A stretch of DNA of 64,000 bases. Origin: Rhizophagus clarus (Eukaryota; Glomeromycota; Glomeromycetes; Glomerales; Glomeraceae). Below, one piece after another: positions 57,031 through 64,000 of this stretch. Location: NCBI GenBank assembly GCA_015698045.1, contig BLAL01000053.1, positions 126,501 through 190,500 of the forward strand, written 5' to 3'. Positions within the stretch are counted from its first letter, which is position 1. The number at the start of each line of letters is the position of its first letter. The notes beneath the pieces were generated by a model. The model was not told where the DNA came from and ran no database searches. It saw only the letters and a list, made by a program, of their open reading frames with translations. The translations under genes were made by a program, and so were the position numbers.

Positions 57031-58059
57031 CTAGGGCTCTTTTACAAGTTTTTCAATAGCCTCGATAACTGGACGAGGAGTAAGACTGAATTTATCATTA
57101 TCCAAATCTTCAAACTGCTTATTTTGTGCGACGATAGCTTTGAAATTTTCATGGGGTGAAGGGATTGGTTCGATTTTGTTTTGGTATCTATGTATTACAT
57201 CTTTATCTTCAATAACTTCCCATTTTGAACCTTCATAATTTACAATGATTAGTTGATATTCATGTTTAAAAGAACAATGTGATAATACTTACCAGTAACT
57301 TGTTCAAACTTTTGAAGGTACTCATTAAGTGTCAAGATAGCACCAGCGACCTTAATATAATCATTACGAGCTTTTTGTATCTTAAGCGACTCTACAACAT
57401 ATTTGCCAATATCAGGCATGGAAGTAGTGTTTAACTTTTTGTCACCGTCTGTATAGAATGTAGCTTTCTTATTCTTAACATCAAATCCAAACCAGCCAAG
57501 AAATTCTTGGAATAAACCAGTGTAGAAAATCGTGTATTCAAGCCCACTTTTTTTAACTTCTTCATGAAATTTGAGTTTATCATCAGCAAATGGATGAACT
57601 CCAGCTCTACAAAAAAATATATATATATATATAATGATAATAAAGAATTTAATTCAGCATATATTTAACAAAAAAGATAAAAAATCAAACATACTCAAAC
57701 TCGCTACCAAATTCGGATGGGATAAACCTCTTCACCGAGGCTTCTTTGGCAGCAGACAATAGTGGGATTTGATTATCATAAAATCTTGAGGCTTCATCAC
57801 CTACGAGGCCATTTATAGCACTAACAAAAACATCTGTTCCTTTAAGAACTTTGACTAGATCATCTTTTTGATCGTAATCCGCATATACAATTTTTGCACC
57901 TTTGGAAGCCAACAATTTAGCTTTCTCGTTTTCGGTTTCTGGTTTCCTTCGAAGGATCTGCACATCATAAGATCCATCGTTCAAAAAGGCCTCAACAATA
58001 TGATAACCTAAAGTACCAGTGCCTCCAGCAATAGTTACGGTCTTGAATTGTGAACTCAT
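57031..58059 (-). CDS. NmrA/isoflavone-reductase-like NAD(P)-binding protein, copy 1
   Basis: Three exons: 57695-58059, 57293-57606 and 57031-57230, joined in phases 2 and 1 by GT-AG introns of 88 and 62 bp; 292 residues. The Rossmann dinucleotide motif AGGTGTLG is at residues 11-18, and Arg residues after beta2 (LRRKPETE) suggest NADP(H) preference. VKRFIPSEFGSE (about residues 108-119) is the typical motif of the isoflavone/phenylcoumaran benzylic ether reductase branch of atypical short-chain dehydrogenases. The remainder fits the substrate half (LEYTIFYTGLFQEF, TPRPVIEAIEKLV). Substrate unknown: fungal members may be oxidoreductases or redox sensors of the NmrA type. It is intact and tandem with copy 2, about 1.1 kb apart, same orientation and same intron positions. 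Confidence 0.9.
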
Positions 58060-58220
58060 TTTTAATTAAGTTATTTATTATTTATCTTTTTAATTAATAA
58101 TTTAACAAAAGTTTTTTCGTGTACAAAAAAGAAAAAGAAAAAGTAAACATAATCGATAAAGAATTAATAATATTCTTTATTTATTATTGGAATACAGACT
58201 TCTATAAATGTAAAAAGTCG

Positions 58221-58234
58221 GGCGTTGATCGTCA
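58221..58234 (-). promoter_or_regulatory. Shared 14-bp promoter element, NmrA copy 1
   Basis: On the minus strand TGACGATCAACGCC lies about 160 bp upstream of the ATG at 58059 and directly before a TATA-like ACATTTATAGAAG. The same 14 bases, in the same position and next to a TATA-like sequence, precede copy 2 (60317-60330), while the surrounding promoter DNA has diverged. Confidence 0.6.
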
Positions 58235-59131
58235 TTTTTTCTCGAATAATGCATAACAATTTAACGTTTAACGGATTTATTATTTGCTGTTGATCTCCAT
58301 AGACAACGCAATAAATTTAACAAAATTTCATTATTGTAATTTTGTAGATTGAGCTATATTTTATTCGAACCTTTGTTGTAAACTGTAATACATAATTCCA
58401 ATTGTGTATTGTCCATTACAAACACTGTTATGAAAAAAATTTATTAGAAGGATTTTTTCGTAAAAAATTATACGGAATAAAAAAAAGTATTATCCTCTCA
58501 CAGTTTAGATTCATTTTTGATAGATTAAACGAAACATTCATAAAAGTTATTACTTTTAAGTCCATGTTTAAATTTTTATAAAATGGATCGACGTGCTCAA
58601 ATTATAAATCCTGAGCATAGCGTCTTAGTTCAACATTGTTATAAATATACAACGACTTATAAATGGACGATATCTTCTAAACTTATAACCAAAAATTTCG
58701 CGATTTTATTTGTTATGACTTAAATATAATTACGATTCATATGATATTTACATTATAACATCAAAAGTTTAATTATGATCTTTTTAATAGCTTACGAAAG
58801 CAGAATGTTATATTATTTATTCCAAATCGTATAATGACAAATATGAAACAATATTTAATAGTCTTTTGATAAATTACACCAGAGCCTTGTGTCAATTTGA
58901 CTAAACAAATTTTTTTTTGGAACTAGAAATTATTGTTTCGAAATTTTTATGCACCAATATTATTAGAGATCACACAAATAGAAGCATATTCGTAAGAAAA
59001 TAATAAAACTTTTACAAAAAAAAAAAAAAAATGTACAGAAAGAATTTGGATATGAATAACGTTAATTCCAACGACATAAAAATACTAAAATAGAAAATTA
59101 GAAAACATGTCATCATGAAATTTCTGAAAAA
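58235..59131. other. Spacer between the tandem NmrA-like genes
   Basis: Distal promoter region of copy 1 and the 3' flank of copy 2; A-tract near 59018-59031. No additional gene or repeat seen. Confidence 0.5.
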
Positions 59132-60154
59132 TTATGCCGCCTGTTTCACAAGTTTTTCGATAACTTCGGTGACTGGATGAGGAGTAAAACTGAATTTATC
59201 ATTATCTAAATCTTTATACTGTTCGTTTTGCACAAGTGTGGCCTTGAAATCTTCTTCGGGTGAAGGAATCGGATCGATCTTGTTTTTGTATCTATGTTTT
59301 ACTTCTTCATCTACAACAACTTCCCACTTTGAACCTTCATAAATGATAATTATTAGCCAACATTTTTTAGAATTGTGTTAGAAAGAATGACGTAATTCTC
59401 ACCGGTAATTTTTTCGAACTCTTGAAGGTACTCATTTAATGACATAGTGGCGCCAGCGACTTTAATAACGGCATTACGAGCTTCCGGCATTTTAAGTGTC
59501 TCTACGGTATATCTGCCAACATCAGCTAAGGAAGTAGTATGTAACTTTTTATTGCCATCCGCGTAGAATGTAGCTTTTTTATTCTTGACATCAAATCCAA
59601 TCCAGCTAAGGAATTCTTGGAATAATCCATTAAAGATAATCGTGTATTCAAGCCCACTTTTCATCACCGCTTCTTCAAATTTGATTTTACCATCTGGGGT
59701 TGGATGAACTCCAACTCTATTAAAATTAAAAATAATAATAATAAAGAATTTGTCGTTTTGTTATCAATATGCACAACAAAAAAAGATAAAAAAAACCATA
59801 CTTAAACTCGCTGCCAAATTCGGATGGGATGAACCTTTTCACGGAAGCTTCTTTGGCAGCAGTCAATAGTGGAATCTGATTTTCGTAAAGCTTACCATCG
59901 GAATAACCTAAAACACTAATAACGACGTCTGACCCTTTAAGAGCTTCGACTAGATCATCTTTTTGATCGTAATCTATATATACAATTTCTGCGCCCTTAG
60001 AAGCTAACAAATTAGCTTTCTCATTTTCGGTTTTTGGTTTCCTTCGAAGAATCTTCACATCATAAGATCCGTCATTCAAAAAGGCATCAGCAATATGATA
60101 ACCTAAAGTACCAGTGCCTCCGGCAATAGTTACGGTTTTGAATTGTGAGCTCAT
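59132..60154 (-). CDS. NmrA/isoflavone-reductase-like NAD(P)-binding protein, copy 2
   Basis: Exons 59802-60154, 59403-59716 and 59132-59334, with introns of 85 and 68 bp in the same phases as copy 1; 289 residues. AGGTGTLG (11-18), LRRKPKTE and VKRFIPSEFGSE are kept. The main differences from copy 1 are a four-residue shorter loop after the DVxxS strand (VVISVLGYSDG against VFVSAINGLVGDEASR) and FNGLFQEFLSWIGF against YTGLFQEFLGWFGF near the substrate site. The middle exon is the same length (314 bp) in both genes. A clear tandem duplication in which both copies are kept intact, so both are probably under selection. Confidence 0.9.
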
Positions 60155-60316
60155 TTTGGATTAGATTTTTAGGACTTGTATACTTTTACAGAAAAAAAAA
60201 GTTTAGCATCATTTATTGTATTTATCTAAAAAAAAAAAATTTAAAAAATTACATAATGATTGTGTGAATTACTAATATTCGTAATTATTCCCTCTGATTA
60301 TAAATATAAAAAATTA

Positions 60317-60330
60317 GGCGTTGATCGTCA
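60317..60330 (-). promoter_or_regulatory. Shared 14-bp promoter element, NmrA copy 2
   Basis: TGACGATCAACGCC on the minus strand, about 163 bp upstream of the ATG at 60154, followed after about 10 bases by a TATA-like TATATTTATAAT. Identical to the element before copy 1. It may be a factor-binding site or simply conserved from the duplication. Confidence 0.6.
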
Positions 60331-61215
60331 AGTATGACAGAATAACTTATTTGTAATGGCCATTTGTCATTAGAGAAAATAAGTGATCTGCAAAAGCACA
60401 GATATTATAAATTATAAACAATGGATTGATAATATCGAGATGCATTGAATGATGGTACTTTCATATGTTAGCATCAATATATGGAAAATTTATTCTAAAA
60501 AGTTTCCATTACAATCAACAAGCTACGGATTTGCTTCATTTCAATTTTATGACGTAATGCTTTATTGTCATTTTTTATTAACTAGTTACACAAAGATCTT
60601 GAGCCAAGTGTGATATGCAGGTTAAAAAAAAATGATTTCTTGATCGATTTTCACGTCGAAATAAAAAAAATTTCATTTAAGAGTAGCGGTCAACCCATCT
60701 ACCATAATTACTAACCATCTAACTGACGGCATGAAGGTATGTATTATACAAGTGGCTATTTTTGATAATTTATTTTAACATATCTTTATTGCAAAACAGA
60801 ATTAACTAGCGAATAGAAAGGTAAAAAACGAAAAAAAGTACATCATACTTTTATTGAGAACTAAAGGATCTAAAAATAAAAGAAAGTTAGCAAAAAACGT
60901 AGAAGAAAAAAAAAAAAAAATATTAAAAAAAAAAAACTTATCTTGAACCGTTTAAATTAGCGTGTTTAAATTAGCGTGTTTTCATCTTTTTGTTGAAAAA
61001 GAAGAAAAAAAGATTATCCGATAGATAAACAGATTATTTTGTTGGTAAAATAAGATGATTGACAACCTGTCGGTAAAGTGAGTGTCGGTAAAATGATTGT
61101 CGATAAAATGATGTGAACGGGCCCCCAAAGAGACAAGGAAAAAGGGAAAAATGAAAGAAGGGTTTCAGTTTGAAGGAAAAAAAAAAAAAGGAAAAATAAC
61201 AATAAAAAAAATTTT
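60331..61215. other. Intergenic spacer
   Basis: AT-rich with A-tracts near 60909-60940. A short patch at about 61075-61110 repeats GTCGGTAAA/GTCGATAAAATGAT words. No gene. Confidence 0.45.
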
Positions 61216-62010
61216 TTTTTATTTATAATAATTGAACGAATGCTAAGTTCCAGAAAAAAAAAAAAATTTCAAAATTTTTTTATATTTAAAATCATGTGAT
61301 ATTTTTAAAAATATCCGAGTAAACTATAATATAAAAAAAATTTTTTTATTCGAGTGGAACATCCAAAGTAGGATGCCAACGGTCGGTTTTAGTTTTAAAA
61401 CCGCGGTTTTCAACCAAAATTGAACTGACCGCAAAACCGACCGATAAAACTGAATCGTAAACCCGTTTGAAAAACTGAATAAAATATTATTAGAAAGTGC
61501 TAATTATGACTTTATTTAATAATATCATGCTGATTTTGTGATTTTTTGGCGATACAGAAAATCATGTGATCAACGCACAATTTCAAAGAGGAGAGTTTTA
61601 TAAATTTAAATATTAAAATGTATTTTTTTTAGTTATTCTCAATTGAGACAAAGATATTTTTCAAAATATATTGTTATTAACCGATCAGTTTTTTCATCAG
61701 TTTTTTATATATAAAACCGGTCGGTCTTGGACTAAAACCGAACTGAAACTGGACTGACAAAAACCGGTTATGGCCGGTTATAACAAACTTTTGACATCCC
61801 TAATCCAAAGAGAATAAAGGAAATGAATGGAGGAAAATAAAAGGAAGGAAAAGAATGGGAGAAAGGATAAGCAAAAAATAATAAAAAAAAAATAATGAAA
61901 TGAAAAAAAATTTTTTTTTTTTTGTGTTGAACGAACGTTAGGCTCCAAAAAAAAAATTTTTTTATTTCCATTTTTTTATGTAATTTAAATCATGTGATAT
62001 TCGGTAAAAA
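61216..62010. repeat. Imperfect direct repeat flanking a hAT MITE
   Basis: TTGAACGAA-T/C-G followed by TA-A/G-G, CTCCA or TTCCAG, poly-A/T and then AAATCATGTGATATT occurs at about 61231-61303 and again at about 61926-62000. The two blocks are about 700 bp apart and surround the MITE at 61369-61802 and a GGAAAATAAAAGGAAGG-like purine-rich stretch. It is an older local duplication. Confidence 0.55.
61369..61802. mobile_element. hAT-type MITE, 434 bp
   Basis: Termini TAGGATGCCAA and (inverted) TAGGGATGTCAA are of the hAT type, with perfect 8-bp target duplications ATCCAAAG at 61361-61368 and 61803-61810. The interior is rich in AAACCG/CGGTTT words (for example CGGTCGGTTTTAG and AAACCGGTCGGTC), mostly near the ends. 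No transposase frame. Confidence 0.85.
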
Positions 62011-62162
62011 ATTTCCGGGTGGTTTTGTAACTTTTTAAAATTGTGGCTGTATTTATTTTTTTCAAAATTAACAAATTTAGATTTGTCGCCGAGGTGATAA
62101 AATTATCAGCACAAAATTGTTAGCACCGGAGTTGACAAAAATGTCAGCACCAATTTGACAAA
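61811..62162. other. Spacer, low-complexity
   Basis: Purine-rich AAGGAAATGAATGG sequence, A/T tracts and, at the end, a run of repeated TGTCAGCACC/TTGACAAAATGTC words (62090-62215) that continues into the next open frame. Confidence 0.45.
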
Positions 62163-62567
62163 ATGTCTGATCTACTGTCTGATCTATTGTTGGTTGACAA
62201 AATGTCAGTTCCAAATATCAGCCTTATGCTGAACATTTTGTCCAGCTCAGCCAAAGTACTTCAACCATATTACCAGAAACACGTGATCTATCTTGGAGTC
62301 TATATCCCGAATTATGTCTTCTCCCCTGCGCGTTCGTTATATCAAGTAATCGTTATTATTGCACTTCACCTCGATAATCAGCTAGTACACGATAAGAAAT
62401 TTCATAAAGATTTGTTAAGAAAAAGATTCAACCGTTGTAACTGTAAATATCTTGTAGAAGAGTATTCTAACTGGTATGGAGTATCTTATACTATTAATAT
62501 TAAAAGATTCAAGCAACCATCGCACGCAAGTATCTTTAACTTGTGTGATCAAAAGATCAAAAATTGA
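62163..62567 (+). CDS. Unrecognised 134-residue open frame
   Basis: The frame starts at 62163 in short repeats (MSDLLSDLLLVDKMSV) and then has mixed composition (SARSLYQVIVIIALHLDNQL-like, then RKRFNRCNCKYLVEEYSNWY) up to a stop at 62567. The codons from about 62250 on are less AT-extreme than the flanks, which supports real or formerly real coding sequence. No domain is recognised. The middle part could be a fragment of a mobile-element protein. No TATA or splice signals decide the start. Confidence 0.3.
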   Translation: MSDLLSDLLLVDKMSVPNISLMLNILSSSAKVLQPYYQKHVIYLGVYIPNYVFSPARSLYQVIVIIALHLDNQLVHDKKFHKDLLRKRFNRCNCKYLVEEYSNWYGVSYTINIKRFKQPSHASIFNLCDQKIKN

Positions 62568-63460
62568 TGACACATCATTTCCTCTATTACAAGGACTACG
62601 GTTTGATTTAGTTCGTCCCAAGCAACAATCAATCCGATGGAATCGACTTACTAAAATGACCTTAAAACTTGAATTTCTGGCCCCCTTTATCTTGTGGTAA
62701 TGTGGCAGCAGGCTGAGTCTAGGTTGATATTAAAAACCGGGCGGGGCGATATCTGCTGCCAGGTAATGTATTTCATGTACATGTAGTTGTAGTTCGTAGG
62801 TCTATTTTTTTTACCATTGTACTGAAAGCTTGCGTCTTTATCTGAAAGAGAATAATTTAATATTACATATTAATATTAATAGAATTACTTAACTTGAAAA
62901 CTTTCGAACTGACCAAAAAAAGGAAATAAAAAATAAAATATAATAATCTTTCAAAGGTTACATGCTACATGTTGCGCTTCCGCAGTTGTATATAGTAGTT
63001 AAAAGTAAAATGAACGTGCTTGTGAGACATAAGATAAATTAAAGTCTCCACTGGAAATGGTACTGGATCTGGAGTCATTTATAAATATTATCTAGGTGTT
63101 AATAGTAATCAATTCTGGAAAATTTTCATTGTATTTTTAGAGTTTATATATTTAAAAAATGTATATTGTAAAGTTACTTTTATAATTATAATTTTTTGCT
63201 CATTGTAATAAAATAAAAGATTTTCATTTGTAATTTATTTGCAGCGAATTTAAGCAATATATAATATATATTATAATCATTTTTATTGATACAAGATTTG
63301 CCGTCACAAATCTCATGGAATTTACTAGGTTCCATGAAGTACTAATTTACTTTATCAATCTATTTTGAAATTATTCAGTATGCTGAAACGTAATGATCCG
63401 ATCCTTGAGTCAATACTAATATTACTATTTTTGATTTATGAAAAGTATGAGGTTTTGATT
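62568..63460. other. Spacer with a minute inverted-repeat element
   Basis: GC-richer at 62570-62770, including the 59-bp element listed separately, then AT-rich sequence. No gene is supported; a short frame from 63365 is the antisense of a BACK relic in its second half. Confidence 0.45.
62703..62761. mobile_element. 59-bp inverted-repeat insertion candidate
   Basis: TGGCAGCAG at 62703-62711 and CTGCTGCCA at 62753-62761 are exact inverse copies, flanked by GGTAATG on both sides (62696-62702, 62762-62768). The interior is GC-rich (CCGGGCGGGGCG), unlike the surroundings. It may be a tiny MITE derivative with a 7-bp (or 8-bp, GGTAATGT) target duplication. Confidence 0.45.
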
Positions 63461-63587
63461 AATCAATTGGCTTGCTGTCAGGATGTAAATTTAAATAATT
63501 TGTCAATAAATCCACATATAATTCCTCAGGTGGAATTTCTCTATAAGTATTACTGTATCTGAAATTTCTTTAGAAGTTAAATCAAAG
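63461..63587 (-). pseudogene. BACK-domain fragment
   Basis: Minus-strand reading gives LTSKEISDTV and, after one frameshift, REIPPEELYVDLLTNYLNLH, the junction between BACK and TLDc in the local BTB family (compare FYNLTSKEFSDKV and LPKELYMDLL in the intact gene at 17923-19376). No other domain of that copy remains. Confidence 0.75.
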
Positions 63588-63735
63588 AAAGAATCAGTAG
63601 TACCAATCACATGTACTGTAAGTCACATGTACAGTAAGTGTGTCAAATGATTTTCATGTCTATTTAAATAAGGTTTAAAGCTAAACCTTTTTGGATTCTC
63701 TTTCATTTTCTCATTCTTTTTATTTAAAAATTATA

Positions 63736-63992
63736 ATGGTTGGTAATAAACTTTTGCCAAAATTATCACAAGATTTACTTGAAATTTTAAATGATGAAGA
63801 TTATTATGATATTACAATTGAAGTTGGTAATGACCCTTACGTAAAAGTATTTCGGGCTCATATGGTTATTTTAAATTATCGTTCTTCATATTTAAGAAGA
63901 ATTTTGTCAACCAATAAAAAGAAAAATGATGAAGTCTTAACATTTATTAAATTATCGAATATTATACCAGAAATTTTTCAAGTAATATTAAG
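63736..63992 (+). CDS. BTB protein, first exon only (runs off the window)
   Basis: Exon 63736-63992 begins MVGNKLLPKLSQDLLEILND and encodes the BTB domain (YYDITIEVGNDPYVKVF, ILNYRSSYLRRIL) up to a donor AG/GTAAAA in phase 2, the same position as in the genes at 19129 and 50837. The length, 257 bp, equals that of the first exon at 50837-51093. The start is chosen by family agreement; an in-frame ATG 45 bp upstream is less likely. The BACK and, possibly, TLDc exons should follow beyond 64000. Confidence 0.85.
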
Positions 63993-64000
63993 GTAAAAAA

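Noticed and set aside
61014..61971. Minus-strand open frames with long Phe/Leu runs
   Set aside because: Homopolymer tracts and MITE flanks; not protein-like.

Overview
The window is strongly AT-rich eukaryotic DNA with short GT-AG introns (about 60-85 bp). It has a gene set typical of arbuscular mycorrhizal fungi (Glomeromycotina): BTB-BACK-TLDc proteins, Sel1-repeat/kinase fusions, kinases with a Cys4 knuckle and a WTSGN motif, F-box proteins and many decayed mobile elements. A Rhizophagus-like genome is the best fit. This is inferred from protein style only; no ribosomal or other marker gene is present.

Layout. 1-7.6 kb: an F-box protein, otherwise non-coding. 7.6-10.7 kb (minus): a Sel1-repeat/kinase fusion carrying one single-base frameshift. 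14.6-16.3 kb: an intact gene for a secreted protein. 16.9-17.4 kb: an orphan kinase N-lobe exon. 17.9-19.4 kb: an intact BTB-BACK-TLDc gene. 20.2-25.6 kb: a stack of nested mobile elements (a Tc1/mariner-type element just outside, then a decayed repeated-family gene interrupted by a hAT-type MITE and by a 2,450-bp TIR element that itself contains a solo LTR candidate, another MITE and two minisatellites). 27.2-32.8 kb (minus): a ten-exon kinase gene in which the N-lobe is repeated nine times in front of one C-lobe. 33.2-41.1 kb (minus): a nearly complete LINE retrotransposon with only two lesions in ORF2. 43.5-56.2 kb: further MITEs, an otubain relic, BTB relics, one intact TLDc-less BTB-BACK gene and a Sel1 relic. 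57.0-60.2 kb (minus): a tandem pair of intact NmrA/isoflavone-reductase-like genes with a shared promoter element. 61.4-64 kb: a hAT-type MITE and the first exon of another BTB gene running off the edge.

How the genes relate. There is no operon-like or pathway grouping. The window shows birth-and-death evolution of large lineage-specific families. BTB-BACK-TLDc genes occur intact, truncated, as fragments and as full-length relics. Kinase modules occur fused to Sel1 repeats, as an orphan N-lobe and as an expanded array. Only the NmrA pair looks like an ordinary metabolic duplication.

The most unusual structure is the kinase array. All ten exons join in phase 0 at the same point after helix alphaC, every internal exon is a multiple of three, and each internal exon carries beta4-beta5 of one N-lobe followed by the Cys4, WTSGN, Gly-loop and alphaC parts of the next. 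Any cassette could therefore splice in frame to the single C-lobe exon. This is either a polyprotein of stacked pseudo-N-lobes or an alternative-exon repertoire. The first exon carries an in-frame stop that must be explained by either model.
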